Of a DNA stretch of 64,000 nt, positions 35,625 through 43,823 are shown in pieces (the first letter of the stretch is position 1; every line of letters begins with the position of its first letter). The notes below the pieces were generated by a model. The model was not told the origin of the DNA. It did not search any database and worked only from the letters and a program-made list of their open reading frames with translations. This DNA is from Bradyrhizobium sp. SRL28 (GTDB taxonomy: Bacteria; Pseudomonadota; Alphaproteobacteria; Rhizobiales; Xanthobacteraceae): positions 1 through 64,000 of the forward strand of contig NZ_JAHEAG010000032.1 in assembly GCF_018596315.1 (NCBI RefSeq), read 5' to 3'. The translations under genes were made by a program, and so were the position numbers.

Positions 35625-36109
35625 GGGGCTGACCCCCAACCAGGCGCCCGCCATGCTTCGTTCGGAAGGAAGGAGAAGATCCGGCGGCCATCGTCGATCT
35701 GTATTTCGCCGCGGCCTTACTCGCGCGATATGATCCAGCCTGCGTGCTCACACTGTTAGTTCGTCGGTGCGGGAAGCGCTCAAAATAACCGTTGCGCTTC
35801 AAAGGGCTGATTGTCCCGCACTTTCGACTTATGCCGTTGCGACCCTTACAATCGCTGACACTGGGTCCAACTTGTTTTTGCAGGAGAGGGAACCGGGTCG
35901 TGCCTAGGGAATTCGATCCGGGATCGAATCCGCAACAAGGCGTCACCGAGTTGAAAACGCATCATAAAGTGGCCGCGTCCCCTCGCAACCTCGCCCGTGT
36001 GGGCCATTTGAAGCGGCTAACGGCTGGGGGATCGCCTGACCGGTATCTGGAACTGGCGGCGTGGCTCTGCTAGCGCATCTATAACGCTGACATTTGCGGG
36101 ATAATTGAC
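35625..36109. other. Right-end non-coding stretch of the island
   Basis: A 485-bp stretch lies between the HlyD gene and tpiA. It holds no convincing gene; the short frames on both strands show no domain. I saw no tRNA and no obvious direct repeat matching the left end of the island, so the attachment site is not identified. The tpiA promoter must lie in the last part. Confidence 0.5.
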
Positions 36110-36862
36110 ATGACCGACGCCATCCGGCCGCTGATCGCCGGCAACTGGAAAATGAACGGCCTGAAGTCCGCTTTGGGTGAATTCGAGGCCATGATTGCGG
36201 GGGCGGGGGCGTTGGCCGGCAAGGCCGATCTGCTGGTCTGTCCACCGGCCACCCTGATCGCCGGTTTCGCCGACAAGGCGCTCGGTTCAAAACTCGCAGT
36301 GGGGGCTCAAGATTGCCACGCAAAGGCCTCGGGCGCCCATACTGGCGATCTCTCGGCGGAAATACTGGCGGATGCTGGCGCCAGCGCCATCATCGTCGGG
36401 CATTCGGAGCGGCGTGCCGACCATGGCGAGACCGACGCGCTGGTCCGCCAGAAGGCGGAAGCGGCCTGGCGGGCAGGGCTCGTGGCAATCGTGTGCATCG
36501 GTGAGACCCAGAAGCAGCGCGATGCCGGCCAGACGCTGGATATCTGCGGCGGGCAGCTCGCGGGTTCATTGCCGGACGGCACGACGGCGGCCAATCTGGT
36601 GGTGGCCTATGAGCCGGTCTGGGCGATCGGTACCGGGCTGACGCCGACGCCAAAGGATGTCGAGCAAGTTCATCGCTTTATCCGCGGTGTTCTCACCAGC
36701 CGATTCAAGGCTGAGGGTAGCAAGATCCGGATTCTCTACGGCGGCTCGGTCAAGCCCTCCAACGCGGCGGAATTGATGGCGGTCGCCGATGTCAACGGCG
36801 CGCTGGTCGGTGGCGCCAGCCTGAAAGCGGTCGATTTTCTGGCGATTGCGGAGGCGTGCTAG
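36110..36862 (+). CDS. tpiA: Triosephosphate isomerase
   Basis: TpiA interconverts glyceraldehyde-3-phosphate and dihydroxyacetone phosphate. The 250-residue TIM barrel has AGNWKMNG (catalytic Lys), IIVGHSERR (catalytic His), the loop AYEPVWAIGTG (catalytic Glu) and the phosphate-binding ILYGGSVKPSNA. Length is normal. It begins the conserved tpiA-secG-pyrG-kdsA-eno block and is convergent with the GNAT gene, whose stop lies 1 bp away. Confidence 0.98.
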   Translation: MTDAIRPLIAGNWKMNGLKSALGEFEAMIAGAGALAGKADLLVCPPATLIAGFADKALGSKLAVGAQDCHAKASGAHTGDLSAEILADAGASAIIVGHSERRADHGETDALVRQKAEAAWRAGLVAIVCIGETQKQRDAGQTLDICGGQLAGSLPDGTTAANLVVAYEPVWAIGTGLTPTPKDVEQVHRFIRGVLTSRFKAEGSKIRILYGGSVKPSNAAELMAVADVNGALVGGASLKAVDFLAIAEAC

Positions 36863-36863
36863 T

Positions 36864-37778
36864 TCAAGCGGGCGCGCGTTCCTGCAACCGCTTCCAGTAG
36901 ATCAGCGTCCCTGTGAGCCCACCGTAAGGCTTGAAGGCGTAATCCGGGATCAGTCCGGCGAGCTTAAATCCCACCCGCTCGTAGAGTCCGGCTGCGCCCT
37001 CGTCTTCGGCGGTGTCGAGCACCAATAGCCAGCGCCCGTGCTCGATCGCCGTTCGTTCGGCTTCGCGTAACAGCGCCGTGGCCACGCCGCGGTGACGATG
37101 ACTGACGCGTGTCAGCATTTTAGCGATCTCGGCGCGATGCGGTTGGTTCTGCGAGAGCTTGAGCAGGAGCGTTACGGTCCCGATCAGCTCTGCGCCATCA
37201 AATGCGCCCAGAACGATCCGCTCGCCGCGGTCGGCCGAGCCAAGCGAGTCGCGCCAAAATGCTTTGGCTTCCTGCAATGGAAGCGGGTGCATGAAGCTGA
37301 CCGATCCGCCATTTGCGACGGCTTCGACCAACATTTCACTGAGCATTGCGCAGGTATCGGGCGAGGACTGCAATGCTCTGATCTGGATATCCGGCATGAA
37401 TGATGGCTCCGGGCGAATGAAACGGCTTGCCGTGTTGTTCCGATCGGTGCCCGCACGGGCGGCGCGCCGCTGCTTGATCTCTGCTATCCGTTCGACATCC
37501 TCGATCTGCAGGTGACGGCCGCGTTCGAGAATTTCCAGCGTGTACTCTTCATAGGTAAGTCCCAGCCGTTCGGCTTTCCTGATGCGGAACGCGACGATGC
37601 CGGGCGAGGGGTTATGCCAGGCGGCGTGATGCGCCGCCTTCCAGTAAAAGTAATTTCCGATTCCTCCGTCGCCCCATTCGGGCCGGTGCTCGTCGAGCGG
37701 CGGACCGCCATTGTGGCCGGCGGGAGCGGAGCTTGTCGGCTCAGTCGGAGAACGCCTGATGTCGATCTCCGCCATCAC
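36864..37778 (-). CDS. GNAT acetyltransferase with extra N-terminal domain
   Basis: The C-terminal part (about residues 128-304) is a GNAT acetyltransferase: IGTVTLLLKLSQN, the acetyl-CoA loop HRHRGVATALLREAER, and LYERVGFKLAG. The N-terminal ~110 residues form a separate conserved unit (AGHNGGPPLDEHRPEW then KAERLGLTYEEYTLEILERG) that I know only as an uncharacterised domain found in alphaproteobacteria. An internal Met (FMPDIQIRAL) would give the GNAT alone. The gene follows the XRE-cupin regulator with 3 nt between them, so the two are an operon. The acetylated substrate is unknown; small-molecule detoxification is a usual role of such pairs. Confidence 0.85.
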   Translation of the reverse strand: MMAEIDIRRSPTEPTSSAPAGHNGGPPLDEHRPEWGDGGIGNYFYWKAAHHAAWHNPSPGIVAFRIRKAERLGLTYEEYTLEILERGRHLQIEDVERIAEIKQRRAARAGTDRNNTASRFIRPEPSFMPDIQIRALQSSPDTCAMLSEMLVEAVANGGSVSFMHPLPLQEAKAFWRDSLGSADRGERIVLGAFDGAELIGTVTLLLKLSQNQPHRAEIAKMLTRVSHRHRGVATALLREAERTAIEHGRWLLVLDTAEDEGAAGLYERVGFKLAGLIPDYAFKPYGGLTGTLIYWKRLQERAPA

Positions 37779-37781
37779 CAG

Positions 37782-38348
37782 CTAGCTCCGGGCAAGGGCA
37801 ACGACGTAGGTGCAGGGCGCGGCGCTCTCGTTGGCAAACGTCACTTCCGCCGGCGGACCGAATCCGAGGCAGTCGCCGGCCGCGAGTTCGTGGCGTTCGC
37901 CGCCATCGATGAGGACGAGCGCGCCCGACAACACCCAGAGGATCTGGCGGATGTGGGCGTAGGACGAAGCGGGCAGCGTCACGCGCTGCTTCGCCGGCAT
38001 CTCGACCTTGATGATCTCGATGGGATGGTCGGGCCGGTTGAACACCTGGGTGCGCAGATAGCCGGTTTCGGGATCACGCCACACCGGCTGGTCGGCAGCT
38101 CGCGACAGACGCTCGCCCTGGCCTTCGGCGCGCAGCATCAGGCCGGCGAGGGTGAGGTCGAAGGCGCTGGCGAGCCGAACCAGCACCACCGCGGTCGGGC
38201 TGACCTCGGCGCGCTCGATCTTGCTGATGGTGGCCTTGGAAACCCCGGAACGTTCGGCGAGGTCAGCCAGCGACCAGCCACGGCTGTCGCGCTCGAGCCG
38301 CAGGCGATGGGCGAGCCGGGCGCTGTGATCGTCTACTATAGTATCCAT
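37782..38348 (-). CDS. XRE-family regulator with C-terminal cupin domain
   Basis: The 188-residue protein has an N-terminal helix-turn-helix (about 12-66, WSLADLAERSGVSKATISKI) and a C-terminal cupin (about 105-185). It fits the HipB/PuuR-like XRE-cupin regulators, which usually repress a nearby metabolic or acetyltransferase gene and bind a small ligand in the cupin. A 10-bp perfect palindrome overlapping its start codon region and a repeated box 20 bp away are probable autoregulatory sites. It shares an operon with the GNAT gene. Confidence 0.9.
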   Translation of the reverse strand: MDTIVDDHSARLAHRLRLERDSRGWSLADLAERSGVSKATISKIERAEVSPTAVVLVRLASAFDLTLAGLMLRAEGQGERLSRAADQPVWRDPETGYLRTQVFNRPDHPIEIIKVEMPAKQRVTLPASSYAHIRQILWVLSGALVLIDGGERHELAAGDCLGFGPPAEVTFANESAAPCTYVVALARS

Positions 38349-38360
38349 TCGTCTACTATA
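38330..38360. promoter_or_regulatory. Tandem CGTCTACTATA boxes, candidate XRE operator
   Basis: CGTCTACTATA occurs at 38330-38340 and 38350-38360, exactly 20 bp apart (two helical turns). The first continues into TACTATAGTA (38334-38343), a perfect 10-bp palindrome. The pair flanks the start codon of the XRE-cupin gene, where bound repressor would block initiation. Binding is inferred. Confidence 0.6.
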
Positions 38361-38574
38361 AGAGAAATTGGTGCGACCTCAAGTCCGAATTCGAAAGTCG
38401 GCGAAAGCTGGGGACGGCCTTGCCGTGCCCCCTGCGGCAATTATCTCAACGGCGGCGGTTGGGGGTGACAATGCCCTGTCCGATCGTGTAACACCGCGCA
38501 ACTTCAGGAAAACCCGCAAGCCCTTGGTGCAGCCGAAGCCCGGCGCTCTTGGCTTGTGACGGAAGGTTTTTAAG

Positions 38575-38952
38575 ATGCAGACCGTCATTATCGTCGTTCA
38601 CCTCATGATCGTCTCGGTGCTGATCGGCGCCGTGCTGCTGCAGAAATCCGAAGGCGGCGGCCTCGGCATGGGCGGCGGCGCCGGCTTCATGTCGAGCCGC
38701 GGCACCGCCAATCTGCTGACGCGGACGACGGCGATCCTCGCGGCATTTTTCTTCGTGACCAGCATGACGCTGGCCTGGATGGCAGGCGCCGACAAAAAGC
38801 CGGCCTCGATTCTCGGCACCCCGGCGACGCAATCGCAGCCCGGCGGCCCAACGCCGGTCGCCCCGCCGACCTCCGGCGGCGTGCTGGACACGCTGAAGAA
38901 GGTGGACGAACAGCAGCCGCCGTCCGGCCCGCAGGCCCCGCGTTCGCAATAA
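38575..38952 (+). CDS. secG: Preprotein translocase subunit SecG
   Basis: SecG is the small accessory subunit of the SecYEG channel. The 125-residue product has two TM segments (about 2-22 and 52-74) joined by the Gly-rich loop LQKSEGGGLGMGGGAGFMSS that is typical of SecG. The C-terminal tail is Pro/Gln-rich, longer than in E. coli and usual for alphaproteobacteria. GGAAGG precedes the ATG. It lies between tpiA and pyrG as in related genomes. Confidence 0.96.
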   Translation: MQTVIIVVHLMIVSVLIGAVLLQKSEGGGLGMGGGAGFMSSRGTANLLTRTTAILAAFFFVTSMTLAWMAGADKKPASILGTPATQSQPGGPTPVAPPTSGGVLDTLKKVDEQQPPSGPQAPRSQ

Positions 38953-38964
38953 AGCAGGGTGGCT

Positions 38965-38992
38965 ATGCAGGACGGCCTCTACCGTCCTGCAT
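38965..38992 (+). terminator. Hairpin after secG
   Basis: An 11-bp perfect stem (ATGCAGGACGG with CCGTCCTGCAT) and 6-nt loop start 13 nt after the secG stop. No strong T-run follows. It is probably a terminator or attenuator between secG and pyrG. Confidence 0.6.
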
Positions 38993-39118
38993 CAGAACTT
39001 CCCATCAATGCTCTGATATCGCTTTAAAATTCACGTCACCCACAGCCCGGCAGAATGTTCGCCCGTGCATGCGATTCGTTTTGGCGAATCGGGCCAGTGG
39101 CCTTAAAGGTTGAGTCCC

Positions 39119-40750
39119 ATGGCGCGGTACATATTCATCACCGGCGGCGTGGTTTCTTCGCTCGGAAAGGGTCTGGCTTCGGCGGCACTCGGTGCCCTGC
39201 TGCAGGCTCGCGGGTACAAGGTCCGTCTCCGCAAACTCGACCCCTACCTCAACCTCGATCCCGGAACGATGTCGCCGTATCAGCACGGCGAAGTGTTCGT
39301 GACCGACGACGGCGCCGAGACCGATCTCGATCTCGGCCATTATGAGCGCTTCACCGGGCGGCCGGCCAGCAAGGCTGACAACATCACCACCGGGCGCATC
39401 TATCAGGACATCATCACCAAGGAACGCCGCGGCGATTATCTCGGCGCGACCATCCAGGTCGTTCCGCACGTCACCAACGCGATCAAGGAATTCGTCCTCT
39501 CCGGCAATGACGAATATGATTTCGTGCTGGTCGAGATCGGCGGGACCGTCGGCGACATCGAAGGCCTGCCGTTCTTCGAGGCGATTCGTCAGCTCAAGAA
39601 CGAGTTGCCGCGCGATCATGCGGTCTACATTCATTTGACGCTGCTGCCGTTCATTCCGAGCGCGGGCGAACTCAAGACCAAGCCGACCCAGCATTCGGTG
39701 AAGGAACTGCGTTCGATCGGCATCCAGCCGGATATCCTGCTGTGCCGTACCGACCGCGAAATCCCCAAGGAAGAGCGGCGCAAGCTCGGCCTGTTCTGCA
39801 ACGTACGCGAAAGCGCCGTGATCGAGGCGAGGGACGTCGATAACATCTACGCGGTCCCGGAGGCCTATCACGCCGCCGGCCTCGACGACGAGGTGCTGGC
39901 CGCCTTCGGCATCGCGCCAAAGATTCCGCCGGCGCTGCAGAGCTGGAACGTCATCAACGAGCGTGTGCGCAACCCCGAAGGCGCGGTGACCATTGCCATC
40001 GTCGGCAAATACACCGGCATGAAGGACGCCTATAAATCGCTGATCGAGGCGCTGTCGCATGGCGGCATCGCCAACAAGGTGAAGGTCAATCTCGACTGGA
40101 TCGAGAGCGAGGTGTTCGAGAACGAGGACCCGGCACCGTTCCTCGAACACGTCAACGGCATTCTGGTGCCCGGCGGTTTCGGCCAGCGTGGCGCGGAAGG
40201 CAAGATCCGCGCGGCGCAGTTCGCGCGCGTCCGCGACGTGCCGTATTTCGGCATCTGTTTCGGCATGCAGATGGCGGTGATCGAGGCCGCGCGCAATCTC
40301 GTCGGCATCGAGGAAGCGAACTCCACCGAGTTCGGCCCGACCAAGGAGCCGCTGGTCGGCCTGATGACGGAATGGCTGCGCGGCAATGAGCTGGAGAAGC
40401 GGTCGAAGTCCGGCGACCTCGGCGGCACCATGCGGCTCGGCGCCTATCCCGCGACGCTGAAGCGCGGCAGCCGGGTGTCGGCAGTCTATGGCGGCGCGAC
40501 CGAGATTTCCGAGCGCCACCGCCATCGCTACGAGGTCAATACGGCCTACAAGGACCGGCTCGAACAGCACGGTCTGCGCTTCTCGGGCCTGTCGCCCGAC
40601 GGCGTGCTGCCGGAGATCGTCGAATACGAGGACCATCCCTGGTTCATCGGCGTGCAGTTCCACCCCGAGCTGAAGTCACGGCCGTTCGAACCGCATCCGT
40701 TGTTTGCGTCGTTCATACAGGCGGCAGTGGTGCAGAGTCGGCTGGTGTAG
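39119..40750 (+). CDS. pyrG: CTP synthase
   Basis: PyrG aminates UTP to CTP using glutamine. The 543-residue protein has the N-terminal synthetase domain (ITGGVVSSLGKGLASAALG, ATP loop) and a C-terminal class I glutamine amidotransferase domain. The nucleophile is Cys380 (FGICFGMQ), with His515 and Glu517 in QFHPELKS. The ATG at 39119 has AAAGG 9 nt upstream; a TTG three codons earlier is less likely. Length is the family norm. Confidence 0.98.
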   Translation: MARYIFITGGVVSSLGKGLASAALGALLQARGYKVRLRKLDPYLNLDPGTMSPYQHGEVFVTDDGAETDLDLGHYERFTGRPASKADNITTGRIYQDIITKERRGDYLGATIQVVPHVTNAIKEFVLSGNDEYDFVLVEIGGTVGDIEGLPFFEAIRQLKNELPRDHAVYIHLTLLPFIPSAGELKTKPTQHSVKELRSIGIQPDILLCRTDREIPKEERRKLGLFCNVRESAVIEARDVDNIYAVPEAYHAAGLDDEVLAAFGIAPKIPPALQSWNVINERVRNPEGAVTIAIVGKYTGMKDAYKSLIEALSHGGIANKVKVNLDWIESEVFENEDPAPFLEHVNGILVPGGFGQRGAEGKIRAAQFARVRDVPYFGICFGMQMAVIEAARNLVGIEEANSTEFGPTKEPLVGLMTEWLRGNELEKRSKSGDLGGTMRLGAYPATLKRGSRVSAVYGGATEISERHRHRYEVNTAYKDRLEQHGLRFSGLSPDGVLPEIVEYEDHPWFIGVQFHPELKSRPFEPHPLFASFIQAAVVQSRLV

Positions 40751-40764
40751 ACCTGCTACGGAAT

Positions 40765-40852
40765 CGTAGGGGTGGGCAAAGCGAAGCGTGCCCACATTCG
40801 CGCAACAACTCTGAGGGAGATGGTGGGCACGCTGCGCTTTGCCCACCCTACG
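40765..40852. repeat. REP-like palindrome, family C
   Basis: The left arm GGTGGGCAAAGCGAAGCGTG and the right arm CACGCTGCGCTTTGCCCACC are inverted copies with one mismatch, and the flanking CGTAGG/CCTACG also pairs. It sits 15 bp after pyrG. The shape matches dispersed palindromes seen in Bradyrhizobium-type genomes. Only one copy is in this window. Confidence 0.75.
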
Positions 40853-40935
40853 CAGATGCCTTTGACGAACGCGTCAATTGTTGCGACAAACTCCTCCCGC
40901 GAACCGCAAGAACAATAATTGAAGGAGTGAAGCCA

Positions 40936-41262
40936 ATGATCATGGAAATGCGCGTTTATCGCTGTCTGCCGGGCCGCCTGCCGGCGCTGATGAAGCGGTT
41001 CGATACGCTGACGCTGAAACTGTGGGACAAGCACGGCATCAAGCAGGCCGGCTTCTACACCACGCTGATCGGCACCTCCAATCAGGAGCTGACCTATTTC
41101 GTCGCCTGGGACTCGCTCGCCGATCGCGAGAAGAAATGGACCGCATTCCAGTCCGATCCCGATTGGATCGCCGGCCGCGCCAAGAGCGAGGAGGATGGCC
41201 AGATCATCGACAACATCGTCAGCCAGTTGCTGGTGCCGACGGCCTTCTCCGCGGTAAAATAA
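40936..41262 (+). CDS. NIPSNAP-family protein
   Basis: The 108-residue protein fits a single NIPSNAP/ferredoxin-like alpha-beta domain: MIMEMRVYRCLPGRLPALMK at the N-terminus, then GFYTTLIG and YFVAWDSLADREKKW. The molecular role of bacterial NIPSNAP proteins is not established. The ATG at 40936 has GAAGGAG 8 nt upstream; a GTG at 40927 lies inside that site. It is inserted between pyrG and kdsA. Confidence 0.88.
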   Translation: MIMEMRVYRCLPGRLPALMKRFDTLTLKLWDKHGIKQAGFYTTLIGTSNQELTYFVAWDSLADREKKWTAFQSDPDWIAGRAKSEEDGQIIDNIVSQLLVPTAFSAVK

Positions 41263-41356
41263 CCGCCGGCGCAACCCTGATATTTTAGGGGTTAAACGGG
41301 GTTGATCCTGACTTCGCGGACCGGCATGGTCCGCGGCAGATACGAAGGAAAATCCC

Positions 41357-42205
41357 TTGAACGCGAAACTCGACGCAGCTCCGGTTGTCACCGTTGGATC
41401 GGTCAAATTCGGCAACGACCTGCCGATTTCGATCATTGCCGGACCATGTCAGCTCGAGAGCCGCGCGCACGCGCTCGAGGTGGCGAGCGCGCTGAAGGAG
41501 ATCGCCGGTCGGCTCAAGATCGGCCTCGTCTACAAGACCTCGTTCGACAAAGCTAACCGCAGCAGCGGATCGACTCCGCGCGGCATTGGCCTGGCGCAGG
41601 CGCTACCGATTTTTGCAGAGATTCGCTCGTCGCTGGGATTATCTGTCCTCACTGACGTGCATGAACCTCCGCAATGCGCCGAAGTTGCGCAAGCGGTCGA
41701 CGTGCTGCAGATCCCGGCATATCTGTGCCGGCAAACCGATCTCCTGCTGGCGGCCGCCGCGACCGGCAAAGCCGTCAACGTCAAGAAGGGCCAGTTCCTC
41801 GCGCCGTGGGACATGGCCAATGTCGTCGCCAAGATCACCAGCGGCGGTAATCCGAATGTGCTGGTCACCGAGCGCGGAGCGTCGTTCGGCTACAACACGC
41901 TGGTCTCGGACATGCGCGCGCTGCCGATCATGGCACGCACAGGCGCGCCCGTCATTTTCGACGCCACCCATTCGGTGCAGCAGCCGGGCGGGAAGGGGAC
42001 GTCGTCGGGTGGCGAGCGCGAATTCGTGCCCGTGCTGGCGCGCGCGGCGGTGGCCGTCGGCGTCGCCGGTGTGTTCATCGAGACCCATCCCGATCCCGAT
42101 CGCGCGCCGTCGGACGGGCCCAACATGGTGCCGCTGCGCGAATTCGAAGCGTTGCTGAAGAGGCTGATGGACTTCGACGCGCTGGCCAAGAACGCTTCGC
42201 TGTGA
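41357..42205 (+). CDS. kdsA: 3-deoxy-8-phosphooctulonate (KDO8P) synthase
   Basis: KdsA condenses PEP with arabinose-5-phosphate for lipopolysaccharide KDO. The 282-residue TIM barrel has IIAGPCQLES, KTSFDKANRSS, DVLQIPAYLCRQTDL and the C-terminal ETHPDPDRAPSDGPNM. Cys31 in AGPC marks the metal-dependent class, unlike the E. coli enzyme with Asn there. The start is TTG with GAAGGAA upstream. Its stop overlaps the GTG start of the next gene by 4 bp. Confidence 0.97.
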   Translation: MNAKLDAAPVVTVGSVKFGNDLPISIIAGPCQLESRAHALEVASALKEIAGRLKIGLVYKTSFDKANRSSGSTPRGIGLAQALPIFAEIRSSLGLSVLTDVHEPPQCAEVAQAVDVLQIPAYLCRQTDLLLAAAATGKAVNVKKGQFLAPWDMANVVAKITSGGNPNVLVTERGASFGYNTLVSDMRALPIMARTGAPVIFDATHSVQQPGGKGTSSGGEREFVPVLARAAVAVGVAGVFIETHPDPDRAPSDGPNMVPLREFEALLKRLMDFDALAKNASL

Positions 42206-43395
42206 CCGCGACCAGCGGCATGCCGCCGGCGCTCAATATCATTGCGCTTGCGACCTTTTCGGCAGCCCTGTCCGCCCGCGCGCTCGATCCGGTGTTGCCG
42301 CATGTGGCCGAGGATTTTTCGGTCAGCATCGCGACCGCCGCGAGTTTTGCCGCCGCCTTCGCCTTCACCTTTGCCATCATCCAGCCGGTGCTGGGCGCCA
42401 TGGCCGACATGTTCGGCAAGGCGCGGCTGATGATCGTTTGCCTGGTGCTGCTCGGGCTCGCCAACATTCTCGGCGCGATGGCGACTTCGTTCCCGCTACT
42501 GTTCGCAAGCCGCATTCTCGCCGGCATCGGCTCCGGCGGCGTATTCCCGGTCTCGCTCAGCCTGACCAGCGATCTCGTCGGCCCGGAAAAACGCCAGGTC
42601 GCGATCGGACGCACGCTGGCGGGTGCGATGACCGGCAATCTGCTGGGGGCCTCCGCGTCCGGCCTGATTGGAGACTATCTCGGCTGGCGCGGCGTGCTCG
42701 CCGTGCTCGGTGTTCTCGTCGTGTTGGCTTCGATCGCGGTGGCGGCCGGTTTTCGTGGCGCCGCGTTGACGCGTCCACCGCGAACGAGCCTGTCGGTGCT
42801 CAAGCAAGGCTATCGCACGATTTTCACCAATCCGAATGCGCGCATCTGCTACGGAGCCGTGTTCATCGAAGGCTGCTGCGTGCTCGGACTGTTTCCGTTC
42901 ATCGCCGCCTTCCTGTTCGAACTCGGCGAAACCTCGTTGTCGATCGCCGGCATTGTCATCGCGGGCTTCGCGGTCGGCGGACTGTTCTACACCATGACGG
43001 TGTCGCGGTTTCTGCCGAGGATCGGCGTCAATGGGATGATGATCGGCGGCGCGGCGCTGGTCGGCGTGCAGCTCATCGCGGTGGCGATGGGGCCGGAATG
43101 GAGGCTGCAAACGCTCAGCCTGATCTTCATGGGCTGGGGGTTCTACATGATCCACGGCAGCCTGCAGGTATTCGCCAGCGAATTGTCGGCGGAAGCGCGC
43201 GCGACCGCGCTGTCGCTGCACGCGTTCTTTTTCTTCATGGGCCAGACCATCGGCCCGATCGCCTACGGTTTCGGCATCCAGCATGCCGGCAAGGTTCCGA
43301 CCTTGCTCACGGCGGCGGCCATCATGATCGCGCTCGGCTTTGTCTGCGCGCGGCTCTTGCGACAGACGCGCCCGGCGGATGCGGTGGCGACGTAA
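42202..43395 (+). CDS. MFS transporter, drug/sugar efflux-like
   Basis: A 397-residue MFS protein with about 12 TM segments; motif A (GAMADMFGKARLM) follows TM2. It resembles arabinose/drug-efflux type DHA1 carriers. The GTG start overlaps the kdsA stop (GTGA), so translation is coupled to kdsA. The substrate is unknown. A connection to LPS sugar metabolism is suggested only by position. Confidence 0.85.
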   Translation: MTATSGMPPALNIIALATFSAALSARALDPVLPHVAEDFSVSIATAASFAAAFAFTFAIIQPVLGAMADMFGKARLMIVCLVLLGLANILGAMATSFPLLFASRILAGIGSGGVFPVSLSLTSDLVGPEKRQVAIGRTLAGAMTGNLLGASASGLIGDYLGWRGVLAVLGVLVVLASIAVAAGFRGAALTRPPRTSLSVLKQGYRTIFTNPNARICYGAVFIEGCCVLGLFPFIAAFLFELGETSLSIAGIVIAGFAVGGLFYTMTVSRFLPRIGVNGMMIGGAALVGVQLIAVAMGPEWRLQTLSLIFMGWGFYMIHGSLQVFASELSAEARATALSLHAFFFFMGQTIGPIAYGFGIQHAGKVPTLLTAAAIMIALGFVCARLLRQTRPADAVAT

Positions 43396-43415
43396 GTCCG
43401 CACCGTAAGAAGCAT

Positions 43416-43585
43416 CGCAGCGCCGACGTCTGGCGGACGCGCCGGCGACGTGCGTCGAACTGCCGCTGGACGGCTTTGCCGATCATCGCCGGCCGCACCC
43501 GCAGATATCCATGAAGATCGCGCGGAATCTTTCCGCGCTGCTGGCGCGGCGCCTGATCCTCGCCGACGCCAAGGTCGACCTGCTC
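43416..43585 (+). pseudogene. Remnant of a cyclic-nucleotide-binding-domain C-terminus
   Basis: Two plus-strand frames join to give the end of a cNMP-binding domain. The first is RSADVW (43416-43433). After loss of one base the next reads ADAPATCVELPLDGFADH, then HPQISMKIARNLSALLARRL and ILADAKVDLLT. Such helices close cNMP-binding domains attached to SulP-type permeases or stand-alone sensors. The upstream body of the gene is missing; the fragment directly follows the MFS stop. It is a decayed leftover and not translated as such. Confidence 0.6.
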
Positions 43586-43823
43586 ACGCGTGCCGGAAAT
43601 GCGCGCTTTCGCAACGCCGTTTGCGTTAATCCGAGCAACTTCGGCTTAGCGCTTGCCAAGTTCCAGTATTGTGCAAGGATGAGCCGCTTCGACTATTGGC
43701 GCTGCTGGATAATAGGTTTGATCTAAATCAACCGTTCGCCCCTGTGACGGGGGTCAAGTTCATTTTGTCTAGTGATGTAAGCGGTCTGTGCAATACGCGC
43801 GGGCATTCGAATGGAGAAGCTTT
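43586..43823. other. Leader region with FixK box
   Basis: The 238 bp before the small membrane-protein gene hold no gene of their own. They contain the FixK/FNR-type box at 43718-43731. The short frame from 43511 continues from the remnant above and is not a gene. Confidence 0.5.
43718..43731. promoter_or_regulatory. FixK/FNR-type box
   Basis: TTGATCTAAATCAA is a perfect palindromic match to the consensus TTGAT-N4-ATCAA of FixK/FNR regulators. It lies 93 bp before the TTG start of the membrane-protein gene, consistent with activation under low oxygen. Confidence 0.75.

Noticed and set aside
35880..35960. tRNA-like arm (GGGATCGAATCC) near the island's right end
   Set aside because: No acceptor, D-arm or anticodon arm could be paired around it, so it is not a tRNA or a clear tRNA fragment.
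43511..43726. 71-codon frame starting MKIARNLSALLARR
   Set aside because: Its sense part belongs to the broken cNMP-binding-domain remnant; the rest is random read-through, so it is not a gene of its own.
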